Shown here: positions 24,620 to 33,051 of the stretch, piece by piece
Layout of the letters: each line of letters begins with the position of its first letter
How positions within the stretch are numbered: the first letter of the stretch is position 1
NCBI RefSeq assembly: GCF_002257645.1
Contig: NZ_NQMO01000001.1
Span: 1,102,065-1,166,064, forward strand
From: Paenibacillus sp. XY044
Lineage (GTDB): Bacteria > Bacillota > Bacilli > Paenibacillales > Paenibacillaceae
DNA: 64,000 nt
Reading direction: 5' to 3'
Notes under the pieces: generated by a model
The model's database searches: none
What the model was told of the DNA's origin: nothing
What the model saw: only the letters and a program-made list of their open reading frames with translations
Program-made: the position numbers and the translations under genes

Positions 24620-25645
24620 ATGGATTTGAGCAACCACGATACGAAAAAGCTGGATCAGATCAAGTTTTCCGTACTTGATTTGGCACCCATCGTCAGAGGG
24701 GGCACCGCGGCCGAATCGTTTAAAAATACATTAAACCTGGCGCAGCACGCCGAGCTTTGGGGGTACAACCGGTATTGGCTGGCTGAGCACCACAATATGC
24801 CGGGCATTGCCAGTTCGGCGACGTCCGTCGTCATCGGGTATGTAGCCGGCGGCACCCAATCGATTCGCGTCGGTTCGGGGGGCATCATGCTTCCTAACCA
24901 TGCGCCGCTCGTCATAGCGGAACAGTTCGGTACGCTGGAAGCGATGTATCCGGGACGGATCGACCTTGGACTCGGACGCGCTCCGGGTTCGGATCAGCTG
25001 ACAGCGGAAGCGCTGCGCCGCGATCCGAGCAACGGGCATTATTTTCCCCAACATGTTCAGGAGTTGATGAGCTTCTTTGACGAGAAGTCCAAATATAACC
25101 GCGTTCGGGCCATTCCAGGGGAAGGTCAGCATGTTCCCATCTGGCTGCTCGGTTCCAGCGATTTCAGCGCCGCTTTGGCCGCAAAAATGGGCCTGCCGTT
25201 CTCCTTCGCGAGCCACTTCTCGCCGGATCATACACTGCAGGCATTGGCTATTTACCGGAGACAGTTCCAGCCGTCTGACGTTCTGGACAAGCCTTACGCC
25301 ATGGTCGGGGTGAACGTGTACGCGGCCGATACGACGGAGGAGGCGCAGTTTATCGCGACATCGCATCAACAGCAGTTTCTGAGCCTGATCCGGAATACGC
25401 CGGGCCAGTTGGCCCCGCCTGTCAAATCTCTGGAAGGCAACTGGAACGAATTCGAAAAGGCTCATGTGATGAAACAGATCCGTTCATCGGTCATCGGCAA
25501 TCCGGAGGAAGTTAAACAGCAGCTGCAGGCGTTTCTGGATGAGACCCAGGCGGACGAAATGATCGTCAACTCCATGGTCTACGACCCGACGGCACGCCTG
25601 CGTTCTTATGAGATCGTGGCCGAAGTCGCCGGTATGAAAAAGTGA
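24620..25645 (+). CDS. Luciferase-like flavin-dependent monooxygenase (LLM class)
   Basis: A 341-residue LLM-class flavoprotein, similar to the YceB/YwcH-like group. [19 protein letters not shown] opens the TIM barrel; [67 protein letters not shown] are the core blocks (core: [15 protein letters not shown]), which bind reduced FMN. It probably needs FMNH2 from a separate reductase. About 35-40 percent like the second LLM gene at 27249. A good terminator follows. It does not carry the Rrf2 operator. Substrate unknown. Confidence 0.9.
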   Translation: MDLSNHDTKKLDQIKFSVLDLAPIVRGGTAAESFKNTLNLAQHAELWGYNRYWLAEHHNMPGIASSATSVVIGYVAGGTQSIRVGSGGIMLPNHAPLVIAEQFGTLEAMYPGRIDLGLGRAPGSDQLTAEALRRDPSNGHYFPQHVQELMSFFDEKSKYNRVRAIPGEGQHVPIWLLGSSDFSAALAAKMGLPFSFASHFSPDHTLQALAIYRRQFQPSDVLDKPYAMVGVNVYAADTTEEAQFIATSHQQQFLSLIRNTPGQLAPPVKSLEGNWNEFEKAHVMKQIRSSVIGNPEEVKQQLQAFLDETQADEMIVNSMVYDPTARLRSYEIVAEVAGMKK

Positions 25646-25690
25646 GAGCTATGAATCGCATATGACTCGTGTAAATCAACGTGATTGAGA

Positions 25691-25727
25691 AAGGCTGGCC
25701 TTATTTATAAGGTCAGCCTTTTTTTTG
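25691..25727 (+). terminator. Terminator after first LLM gene
   Basis: AAGGCTGGCCTTA pairs with TAAGGTCAGCCTT (one G-T pair) around a short loop, followed by eight Ts. Confidence 0.85.
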
Positions 25728-25883
25728 TCCCGTCGGCTCATGGAACTTTATGATGGAGTATGCTTGAACACGGAAATAAGGGAAGGGTGCAACATTTGCC
25801 GCTGCTTTCTCGTTCTTTTAACAACAGAATGAAGGCTCAGTCAAAAGTTCCAGCCCATCCAGGCGAAAGGGGAAGACGGCGTT

Positions 25884-26174
25884 ATGATTAAATATGCCAT
25901 GATCATGCTGCTGCTGACAACGGCTTTGCTCAGCGGATGCGACCATTCAGAGGATAACAAGCAAGCCATTATTTCCGAGGAGCAAGCGGTTCAAATCGTT
26001 CAGCAATATGAGGAGCGCAACAACAGGTTCGGTGAGCTCAAAATCGTCGCCGTGGAGCACACCGGGCATCAATATAAGGTAACTTGGGAGCGTAAGAGCA
26101 ACTGCGAGAGCGGAACACATATTTTGGAGGACCGTGATGGGCAGATCGTGAACAGTACCGTATCGATCTGTTGA
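25884..26174 (+). CDS. Small lipoprotein, PepSY-like
   Basis: A 96-residue exported lipoprotein. The signal peptide IKYAMIMLLLTTALLSGC has a lipobox with Cys 19. The mature part (ISEEQAVQIVQQYEERN, YKVTWER, DGQIV) has the helix-then-strands pattern of a single PepSY domain, which in other proteins inhibits proteases or senses the envelope. Two later cysteines (SNCES and the last residue) could form a disulfide outside the cell. AAGGGGAAG precedes the ATG. It is followed 52 bp on by an esterase-like gene. Function not established. Confidence 0.7.
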   Translation: MIKYAMIMLLLTTALLSGCDHSEDNKQAIISEEQAVQIVQQYEERNNRFGELKIVAVEHTGHQYKVTWERKSNCESGTHILEDRDGQIVNSTVSIC

Positions 26175-26226
26175 GGGCAGGGGAAGAACGGATACGGCTT
26201 CAGTACTGGACATTCCCAGGTGATCG

Positions 26227-27099
26227 ATGAAAACGAGCGACAAGATCGACCGGATCATGTATAATTTTGGCAATATCCATCCCACTCTATTCGTTGAAAG
26301 GATGAATGCCATGCAATTCCCTTTTGATTATCCTGTGCGTGAAATGACCTACAAAGAGGTAAATGACCGAAATCTGCGGCTGTATGCGTTTGAACCGGAC
26401 ACGGATACAGCTAACAGGCCTGTCATTTTGTTTTTTCAGGGTGGAAGCTTTCAGCCGAATCCCAAGTTTTCGCCGGCCCAATTTCAGCACCAAGCCCGTT
26501 ACTTTGCTTCCATCGGTATTGTTTCCATCTGCGTGGACTACAGGACAGGCCGTGATGCGGGATTTACTCCGCTGCAGGCGATCATGGACGTCAAATCGGC
26601 CGTCCGATGGGTGCGTCAGCATGCGGAAGAGCTGGGTGCCGATCCGGACAAGGTGGCGGTATGCGGGGCATCGGCAGGCGGTTACATTTCCGTGTCTTCC
26701 ATCATGTTCGGCCATTTGAACGACGAGCTGGACGATGACAGCGTGAATGCCGTTCCCGATCGGCTCATCATCTTTGCGGCCGGGATGGATGGGGTGGACA
26801 TTATGTCCCGCAGATACCCCGAGCTGCTGCCTATTGCCAAGGAGATTTCGCCAATACATCATGTTCAGTCCTCATTGCCACAGACACTATGGATGTGCGG
26901 AACCGGTGACGATTTGTATGAGCAAAACCGCGGCTTTGTTAAGGAAATGCAAGAGGCGGGTAATCCGATTACTTTTAAAACTTACGATGGCATGGAGCAC
27001 GGCTTTTTCAATTACGGGTGGCATAACAATACTTACTTTCATGCAACCAATCAGGAGATCGAGAGCTTCCTACGTCCGTGGATCGATCATCCTCATTAA
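26227..27099 (+). CDS. Alpha/beta hydrolase, esterase/lipase (BD-FAE/Aes-like)
   Basis: A 290-residue alpha/beta hydrolase. The oxyanion segment FFQGGSF replaces the usual HGGG, the nucleophile elbow is GASAGG, the acid is the Asp of GTGDDLYEQN, and the histidine is in GMEHGFFNYG. The pattern fits carboxylesterases or acetyl-xylan-type esterases of the BD-FAE group. No signal peptide, so cytoplasmic. ATG 26227 follows AGGTGAT closely; ATG 26311 follows GAAAGG at good spacing and would give 262 residues, so the start is uncertain. Confidence 0.85.
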   Translation: MKTSDKIDRIMYNFGNIHPTLFVERMNAMQFPFDYPVREMTYKEVNDRNLRLYAFEPDTDTANRPVILFFQGGSFQPNPKFSPAQFQHQARYFASIGIVSICVDYRTGRDAGFTPLQAIMDVKSAVRWVRQHAEELGADPDKVAVCGASAGGYISVSSIMFGHLNDELDDDSVNAVPDRLIIFAAGMDGVDIMSRRYPELLPIAKEISPIHHVQSSLPQTLWMCGTGDDLYEQNRGFVKEMQEAGNPITFKTYDGMEHGFFNYGWHNNTYFHATNQEIESFLRPWIDHPH

Positions 27100-27134
27100 A
27101 TGAGCGCTTGCATCAATTGATTTCGCCAGCAGCC

Positions 27135-27183
27135 TTTACATTTCCACCAGGATATATTACGATAACGTGGATAATATTTATCC
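27135..27183 (+). promoter_or_regulatory. Second Rrf2-type promoter/operator before LLM gene
   Basis: TTTACA at 27135-27140, a 17-bp spacer, TACGAT at 27158-27163 and, five bases on, GGATAATATTTATCC at 27169-27183. Half-sites GGATAA/TTATCC, 3-nt centre and all spacings equal those of the rrf2 promoter at 23589; even TTTACATTT is shared. The distance from -35 start to operator start is 34 bp in both. Confidence 0.65.
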
Positions 27184-27248
27184 TCATTAGTACAGGATAA
27201 ATGGAAAGCGTTCAGGATGGTTCATAACCTGGAAGGGAAGGTAACTGC

Positions 27249-28244
27249 ATGAAATTAAGTGTACTGGATCAAGCACCCGTTACATTAGGAAATACGGCAG
27301 AGGGAGCTCTTCACAAGGCGGAGGAGCTGGCCGTTCTGGCTGACGAACTTGGATATACCCGTATGTGGATGGCAGAGCACCATGGGGCGCGCACATTTGC
27401 GAGTTCTGCGCCCGAAGTGACGGCGGCTCGTCTTGCGGCTAAGACGCAGCGCATTCGGATTGGAACCGGAGGCGTCATGATGATGCATTATTCCCCCTTG
27501 AAGCTGGCCGAGGTGTTTAAGACGCTGAGCGCCTTCACTCCGGGACGGATCGACTTTGGCGTCGGCCGGGCACCTGGCGGAGATACAAGCTCCATGTATG
27601 CCTTGTCGGAAGGGCGGCAGCTGATGCTGCACAATATGTACGAGAAGCTGAATACGACGCTGCAGCTGATGAACGATGAGGTTCCGGGAGACAGCCTGTA
27701 TGCCAAAAATGCCGCATCCCCGGCCCACGTCGTCCTGCCTGAAGCATGGCTGCTCGGATCAAGCGGCGACAGCGCGTTTAAAGCCGGACAGATGGGAGTA
27801 GGGTATTCGTTTGCGCAATTTTTCAACGGGGCGATGAGCCGCGAAATTCTCGATATTTATAAAGACCAGTTCAAGCCTTCGGCATTTATGGAGAAACCGC
27901 AGATCAGCGTTACCTATATGGTGACCACCGCGGAGACGAAGGAAGAGGCCGAATATGAGGCACTGCCGCAGGATCTGTTTCGGCTTATGATGGCTAAGGG
28001 GGGCCAAATTACGCAGCTGCTTACCCCAGAAGAAGCGCACAATTACCCGCTGACCGAAATGGACCGGATGCTGATCCAGGACAACCGGAGATTGCACTTG
28101 GTCGGCCCGGTTAAGGAAATCGCCGCCCGCTTGAAGGAAGAGCAGGAGCGCTACGGCTTTGATGAAGCGATGATATGCAGCATCCCGCATTCCCAGGAGA
28201 AGCGGCTGCAGGTGTACCGCTTGCTGGCACGCGAGCTTTTGTAA
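27249..28244 (+). CDS. Luciferase-like flavin-dependent monooxygenase, Rrf2-controlled
   Basis: A 331-residue LLM-class flavoprotein. LSVLDQAPVTLGNTAEGAL, MWMAEHHGARTFASSAPEV, RIGTGGVMMMHYSPLKLAE and FTPGRIDFGVGRAPGGDTS are the usual barrel blocks and flavin site. AGGGAAGGTAACTGC precedes the ATG. Its promoter carries the same palindrome, at the same spacing, as that of the rrf2 gene, so it is the best candidate target of that regulator. A strong terminator follows, so it is monocistronic. Substrate unknown; LLM enzymes oxygenate small organic molecules with FMNH2. Confidence 0.9.
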   Translation: MKLSVLDQAPVTLGNTAEGALHKAEELAVLADELGYTRMWMAEHHGARTFASSAPEVTAARLAAKTQRIRIGTGGVMMMHYSPLKLAEVFKTLSAFTPGRIDFGVGRAPGGDTSSMYALSEGRQLMLHNMYEKLNTTLQLMNDEVPGDSLYAKNAASPAHVVLPEAWLLGSSGDSAFKAGQMGVGYSFAQFFNGAMSREILDIYKDQFKPSAFMEKPQISVTYMVTTAETKEEAEYEALPQDLFRLMMAKGGQITQLLTPEEAHNYPLTEMDRMLIQDNRRLHLVGPVKEIAARLKEEQERYGFDEAMICSIPHSQEKRLQVYRLLARELL

Positions 28245-28261
28245 TGTATATATGACGTACT

Positions 28262-28311
28262 AATAGCGTACTCCCTTTCGTGATTCAGAGGGGAGCACGC
28301 TATTTTTTGTG
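28262..28311 (+). terminator. Terminator after second LLM gene
   Basis: AATAGCGT-A-CTCCC pairs with GGGAG-CA-CGCTATT, followed by TTTTTT. Between here and glpX an AT-rich stretch has TTGATA at 28381 and TAACAT at 28404 (17-bp spacer), a weak candidate glpX promoter. Confidence 0.75.
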
Positions 28312-28514
28312 TTATATAGGCTTTTAAAACGGTATCGATCTCATCTATAGCTGTATTAAAAATAAATGATGTAATATTTGTTGATAAATAGCTTAATATG
28401 ACGTAACATATAAACCACGATAAAATGAAATGAAAGGGGATATGGTTTTCACTCAGCAGCATACCGCAGAGTTACCGGAATTGCCGGGCATGGAATAGGA
28501 GGAGAGGTAAAGAA

Positions 28515-29489
28515 ATGGAACGTCATATTGCTATGGATATGGTAAGAGTAACAGAGGCGGCGGCGCTTGCAGCCGGACGCTGGACGGGAAGAGGGGACAA
28601 AACGAGCGCAGATCAGGCAGCAACGACAGCGATCAGGGAGCAATTCCATTCGATGCCCATTGATGGAACGGTCGTGATTGGAGAGGGGGAAATGGATGAA
28701 GCCCCCATGCTCTATATCGGGGAACTAGTGGGGAACCGGCGTGGTCCGAAGGTCGATATCGCGGTGGATCCGCTTGAGGGAACCGAGACGGTAGCCAGCG
28801 GTTTGAACAATGCTATCTCGGTCATCGCCGCCGCTCCGGAAGGCCAGCTCCTGCATGCGCCGGATATGTATATGGCCAAGTTGGCGGCCGGGCCGAAGCT
28901 GGCCGGCAAGCTGTCCCTCGATGATCCGATCGAAACGACGCTTGCCAAGGTCTCCTCTATACTGAACAAGCCGGTATCGGATATCACGGTATCGATTCTG
29001 GACCGGGAGCGCCATCAAGACATCATTGCCAAGCTTCGAACGATGGGAGCGCGTATCAAGCTGCTCAGCCACGGTGACGTCATGGGAGCGATTGAAGCGG
29101 CGATGGAGAGCGAAGTGGATCTCTATGTCGGCTCAGGTGGTGCGCCTGAGGGAGTTCTTGCCGCTGCTGCTCTCCGGTGCCTTGGCGGGGACATGCAGGG
29201 AAGACTGCTTCCGGCCGGACCGCCCGATATCGAACGCTGCCGGCGGATGGGTATCCCGGATCCGCACAAGCTGCTGACGATGGACGATCTCGTCGGTACG
29301 AAAGAGGTGCTCTTCGTTGCGACGGGCGTCACTTCCGGACCATTTCTGAACGGTGTGCGGTACCTGCAGGAAGACAAAGCCGAAACCTTTTCGGTTGTCA
29401 TGCATTCTGCCAACAAGACGATCAGCTATCTGCGGACGATTCATGAGCTGCCGGTTCAGGAGGCATTGGTCCAAGGGGCGGCGATGTAA
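28515..29489 (+). CDS. glpX: Class II fructose-1,6-bisphosphatase GlpX
   Basis: A 324-residue class II FBPase, which removes the 1-phosphate of fructose 1,6-bisphosphate in gluconeogenesis. The metal and phosphate motifs are present: GRGDKTSADQAAT, VVIGEGEMDEAPML and VDIAVDPLEGTE (carboxylates for Mg/Mn), LLSHGDVMGAI and LYVGSGGAPEGVLAAAAL. Length and order match GlpX of E. coli and Bacillus YwjI. GGAGGAGAGG precedes the ATG. It is monocistronic between terminators, distant from glycerol genes, as in many Firmicutes. Confidence 0.95.
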   Translation: MERHIAMDMVRVTEAAALAAGRWTGRGDKTSADQAATTAIREQFHSMPIDGTVVIGEGEMDEAPMLYIGELVGNRRGPKVDIAVDPLEGTETVASGLNNAISVIAAAPEGQLLHAPDMYMAKLAAGPKLAGKLSLDDPIETTLAKVSSILNKPVSDITVSILDRERHQDIIAKLRTMGARIKLLSHGDVMGAIEAAMESEVDLYVGSGGAPEGVLAAAALRCLGGDMQGRLLPAGPPDIERCRRMGIPDPHKLLTMDDLVGTKEVLFVATGVTSGPFLNGVRYLQEDKAETFSVVMHSANKTISYLRTIHELPVQEALVQGAAM

Positions 29490-29521
29490 TGGAGAGTGTC
29501 ATACGGTGAGCTTCAGAATGT

Positions 29522-29564
29522 AACAAACAAGGACAGGCGGGAAGCCTGTCCTTGTTTGTTTTAT
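29522..29564. terminator. Bidirectional terminator between glpX and methyltransferase
   Basis: A perfect 17-bp inverted repeat at 29522-29538 and 29544-29560 (AACAAACAAGGACAGGC and its complement) with a 5-nt loop and T-rich flank. Confidence 0.85.
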
Positions 29565-30352
29565 TGTTTCTCGGCAGACAGAATGAGAAACATCGGCCGG
29601 CGCGTTTCATCCTTCATGCCGGGGTGGTGCATCAGCTTCGGGTCAGGAACCGGCTCGCGGACGGCTGTGACGACAAACCCGTTGCGAATTAAATCGTTGA
29701 TGTAGGTAGAAAGGGTCCGGTGATATTTAATGACATGGTCCGTTAAAAATGACGTGTTGCGAATTCCTTCATCCTGATAGTGATCCACTGGCCAGTACAG
29801 CGGATTGCCCTGTTCGTCCAGAATCCATTCCTGCTCGGGCCGGGACGTAAAAATAGGGTGCTCCACCGAAAACACGAACGTGCCCCCGTGCTTTAAACAT
29901 GCATACACTTTGTGGCACACGGAATCAAACGACTCAACGTAATGGATGGCCAAGGAACTGAGAACGACATCGAAATGGTCGTCAGGAAAATCGATATCTT
30001 CGATCGGAGCCTGCAGATAAGTGATGGCTGGATCGTCCGTTTGTTCCCGGGCGGATTCCAGCATTTTAGCGGAAATGTCTACTCCGACCACCCTTGCTGC
30101 GTGCTGCTCGCGGGCATACCGACAGTGCCAGCCGAGGCCGCAGCCGAGGTCGAGAACCGATTTGCCTTGCAAATCCGGAAGCAATGCTTTAAATTCGTGC
30201 CATTCCCCCGCGGACCCAAGACCGCCAATGGATCGGGGCATCTCTTTATACGCCGCATAAAAAGCGGAATCGTCATATTTGTTTTGCTTCAAAATCAAAT
30301 GCACTCCTTTGCTTGGGATATGAACCGTATGGTCTTGCTTCGCCTGTTCCAA
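29561..30352 (-). CDS. Class I SAM-dependent methyltransferase
   Basis: A 263-residue small-molecule methyltransferase. Motif I is VLDLGCGLGWHCRYA, then VVGVDISAKMLESARE (motif II), and FDVVLSSLAIHYVESFD (motif IV-like). The N-terminal part, YKEMPRSIGGLGSAGEWHEF, and EHPIFTSRPEQEW near the C-terminus match a common Bacillales subgroup of Methyltransf_11/25 proteins. It lies alone on the minus strand. The acceptor is unknown. Confidence 0.9.
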   Translation of the reverse strand: MEQAKQDHTVHIPSKGVHLILKQNKYDDSAFYAAYKEMPRSIGGLGSAGEWHEFKALLPDLQGKSVLDLGCGLGWHCRYAREQHAARVVGVDISAKMLESAREQTDDPAITYLQAPIEDIDFPDDHFDVVLSSLAIHYVESFDSVCHKVYACLKHGGTFVFSVEHPIFTSRPEQEWILDEQGNPLYWPVDHYQDEGIRNTSFLTDHVIKYHRTLSTYINDLIRNGFVVTAVREPVPDPKLMHHPGMKDETRRPMFLILSAEKQ

Positions 30353-30397
30353 TAACTATAAATTGGGCATGTCATCCGGGTCAAGTCGATCCACTGA

Positions 30398-30784
30398 AAC
30401 GGCAAGCATGCCGAAGGGATTCAATTAAGTTTGGAAAAAGTTGAAATGACCACGCTGTCCACGCGGCTGCATTTGATGGCCAAGGGGAACCCGGAAGACG
30501 TTAACCAGCTGCAGTACGACATTGTCGACGACCAGGACCATGAAGTGAGTCTGCTGATCGGAAATTCCAGACGGAGGGGAAATAACGGGTACGACGACCT
30601 GTATGCTGATTATCTCGTCGATCCATTAAACCCGGAGGTCCGTTCATTCACCATCAAGCCTTATTTCCCGGTCTTTGAAGACGAGAGTGCGCAAACAGGG
30701 CTGTACAAGCTGGACGCAAACGGTAATATGCTGAAAACGTATGTGAAGGAGCTTGAAATGAAAGTACGAATCCCGCAAAACTGA
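30398..30784 (+). pseudogene. 5'-truncated remnant of a DUF4179/DUF5643-type protein
   Basis: The frame is open only from 30398, after a TGA at 30395. It encodes GIQLSLEKVEMTTLSTRLHL, then a beta-rich stretch ending TYVKELEMKVRIPQN. This resembles the C-terminal DUF5643 domain of anti-sigma-factor-like DUF4179 membrane proteins. A TTG at 30431 lacks a ribosome site, and the anti-sigma and transmembrane parts are absent, so it is called a remnant. It has a good terminator behind it. An intact small protein of about 117 residues cannot be excluded. Confidence 0.55.
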
Positions 30785-30797
30785 CCTTTCTAAAAAT

Positions 30798-30835
30798 ACA
30801 AAACTGACCATTTCAATAGGGTCAGTTTTGTTTTA
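30798..30835 (+). terminator. Terminator after the DUF5643-like remnant
   Basis: ACAAAACTGACC at 30798-30809 pairs with GGTCAGTTTTGT at 30820-30831, with a 10-nt loop and T-rich tail. Confidence 0.8.
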
Positions 30836-30867
30836 TGTTGGTAGATATCATACTGGAAGGGTTGGAT

Positions 30868-31479
30868 ATGGCGATGACAGAAGCAATCAATTTGCAGCAC
30901 AAAGTCGGACAAGGCATTTCACCGCAGCAATTTATGGAACGTATGCAGGTTAGGGAGATGATTAACAGCGGGATCCCGAATACCGTTGAAAGGTTTCTAG
31001 AAATATACCATAGATTCCATGCGCTCGATTCAGGCAGGCGGAAGATGTTTACATCCACCGGCGAGCGTTTAGGTCTTCGCTGCCTGATCCTGTGCACGGA
31101 CTGGTGTCCGGATGTCATTTGGAATGTCCCCGTATTATTTCGGGTTATGGAGCAGTGCGGCCTTCCGGTCGAAGTTCTGGTCATGGAAGAACATTTGGAA
31201 ACGATGGATTTGTTTCTGACAGACGGCGGAAGAGCACAGCCTGTGGGGGTTTTTGTTGACCGGAACGGCGACGTGCTCGGACAGTGGGGTGCCCGCCCGG
31301 CCTATATTCAGCAAGTGATGGACGATTTTAAAGCCAGCCGCCCGGATCGCCAGTCGCCTTCGTATCAAGAACAGCTGAACCAGGTATATCGGGACATCGG
31401 AAACCTCTACCTTGACGGCGACCGGTACCAGGATGTCATTTTGCAAGAGTTGGACGTGCTCTTTCATAGCTTTGTTTAA
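30868..31479 (+). CDS. Thioredoxin-like family protein with WCPD site
   Basis: A 203-residue thioredoxin-fold protein. The expected active-site strand reads CLILCTDWCPDVIWNVP. The WCxxC motif is reduced to WCPDV, keeping the first cysteine only, with another cysteine four residues earlier. PVGVFVDRNGDVLGQWG supplies the cis-proline-like strand. This subgroup is common in Bacillales and uncharacterised; with one cysteine it may act by monothiol chemistry or be a chaperone-like binder. GGAAGGG precedes ATG 30868; the in-frame ATG at 30835 is inside the terminator region. Confidence 0.8.
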   Translation: MAMTEAINLQHKVGQGISPQQFMERMQVREMINSGIPNTVERFLEIYHRFHALDSGRRKMFTSTGERLGLRCLILCTDWCPDVIWNVPVLFRVMEQCGLPVEVLVMEEHLETMDLFLTDGGRAQPVGVFVDRNGDVLGQWGARPAYIQQVMDDFKASRPDRQSPSYQEQLNQVYRDIGNLYLDGDRYQDVILQELDVLFHSFV

Positions 31480-31501
31480 ACTGCGAATCGCCAGGGAGAG
31501 G

Positions 31502-32938
31502 TTAAGCGTCGAACCAGGCCGTTTTTAATCGAAGGATTCCTTCTTCCATAACCGAAAGCGGAAGGCCGGCAAACCCCAAATAAACAACAGGGAAGTCTGG
31601 ATCGGGATGCTGAGCCCACATGCTGCGGAAATCATACACTCTAACCCGCTGCTTCTCAGCAAGTTGGATCAGTTCTTGGGCGGCACCTTGCCGATGGACG
31701 CTCAGCTGAAGGTGAAGCCCCGCATGCTGACCGGTAATTTGGACATGCTCACCCAAGTGAATGCGTATCAGGTCTATCAAGTGGTGATGTTTCTTGCGGT
31801 ACAGATTTCGTGTCTTGCGCAGATGTTTGTACCAGTGCCCGTCCCGCATGAACTTCTCTAGAGCCCACTGTTCCAAACGCGAAGGAGCATACAGTTGATC
31901 AGGGTGCAGCTTGGATAAATTGTTCTGGAGCGAGGGGGGCACGACCATATAATTGATGCGAAGCGCAGGCGACAGCGTTTTTGAAAAGGTGCCGATATAA
32001 ATGACCCTGCCCTGGTTATCCAGTCCTTGGAGGGAGGGAATCGGCTTGCCCTGATACCGGAATTCTCCGTCATAGTCATCCTCCAAAATATAAGCGCCCG
32101 CCATTTCAGCCCATGCGAGCAGGCGTACCCGCTGTGAATACGGCATGATGCCTCCGGTAGGAAACTGATGTGAAGGCGTGACGTATACGGCCTGAAAATG
32201 ATCGTTTGACAGCGCATCAACAAGCAGTCCATGGCCGCCGACGGGAATCGGAACCGTTTCCCAGCCGTATCCGTTCAATAGGTTCCGCACAAGATCAAAA
32301 CCAGGTTCTTCAAATGCCACCCGCCGTGCCCCGTCAAGAAGTTTGACCAGGATTCCGATGCTGTACGACATGCCGCTGCCGACGATGACCTGCTCCGGTG
32401 AACAGATGACACCTCTGGAGTGAGCCAGGTACTCTGAGATCGCGCCCCGAAGACCGGGTTCCCCGCTTGAATCACCATATTGACCGAGCTGCGCAGTCTT
32501 AAGCTGTGCGGCTTCTTTCAGCATTTTGTTCCATGTCCGCATCGGAAACGAGTCTCCATCCACAAGGGTGGGGTTAAAATCGATCCAGTCCATGCCTTCT
32601 TCGGGCAAAAGCTCATGAAAGTCGTGAAAGCCAGGTAAGGTATGGTTAGGCTGCATCCGCTGAGCCGGAGACGATGTTTCAATGTTTCGAGCAAAATTAG
32701 GGTTGACCACATAGAAGCCTGACTTCGGTTTGTTGAGGGCATAGCCTTCGACTACCAGCATGTGATATGCGGTCTCGACAGGCGTCTTGCTGATATGAAG
32801 CTGCTGCTGGAGCGCCCGTACGGAGGGCAGCCGGGTTCCGGCCGCCACTTTCCCGGAGCGGATCTGTTCGCGGATCAAGTGGTAGATTTGAAGATATAAC
32901 GGGGAGCCGGATTGCTCCGGAAGCAAAAGGTCAAACAT
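31502..32938 (-). CDS. MocR-type regulator (GntR HTH fused to aminotransferase domain)
   Basis: A 478-residue PdxR/MocR-type transcription factor. The N-terminal GntR winged helix reads PLYLQIYHLIREQIRSGKVA and LPSVRALQQQLHISKTPVETAYHMLVVEGY in sequence. The rest is a class I aminotransferase fold with a PLP lysine in YIGTFSKTLSPALR. Known members control PLP synthesis (PdxR), GABA use (GabR) or other amino-group metabolism. No such genes are adjacent, so the target is uncertain. It lies 113 bp downstream of the transpeptidase gene on the same strand, possibly read through from it. Confidence 0.92.
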   Translation of the reverse strand: MFDLLLPEQSGSPLYLQIYHLIREQIRSGKVAAGTRLPSVRALQQQLHISKTPVETAYHMLVVEGYALNKPKSGFYVVNPNFARNIETSSPAQRMQPNHTLPGFHDFHELLPEEGMDWIDFNPTLVDGDSFPMRTWNKMLKEAAQLKTAQLGQYGDSSGEPGLRGAISEYLAHSRGVICSPEQVIVGSGMSYSIGILVKLLDGARRVAFEEPGFDLVRNLLNGYGWETVPIPVGGHGLLVDALSNDHFQAVYVTPSHQFPTGGIMPYSQRVRLLAWAEMAGAYILEDDYDGEFRYQGKPIPSLQGLDNQGRVIYIGTFSKTLSPALRINYMVVPPSLQNNLSKLHPDQLYAPSRLEQWALEKFMRDGHWYKHLRKTRNLYRKKHHHLIDLIRIHLGEHVQITGQHAGLHLQLSVHRQGAAQELIQLAEKQRVRVYDFRSMWAQHPDPDFPVVYLGFAGLPLSVMEEGILRLKTAWFDA

Positions 32939-33051
32939 GGAATTACCGCCTTTGCATACGATTCGATGAGTCTTGTTCCCATCGTATCACAATAGCGTCC
33001 CTATCTACACCGTTTATGAGTTTAACGCAACCGGAGGGGATTTTTTGTCCA

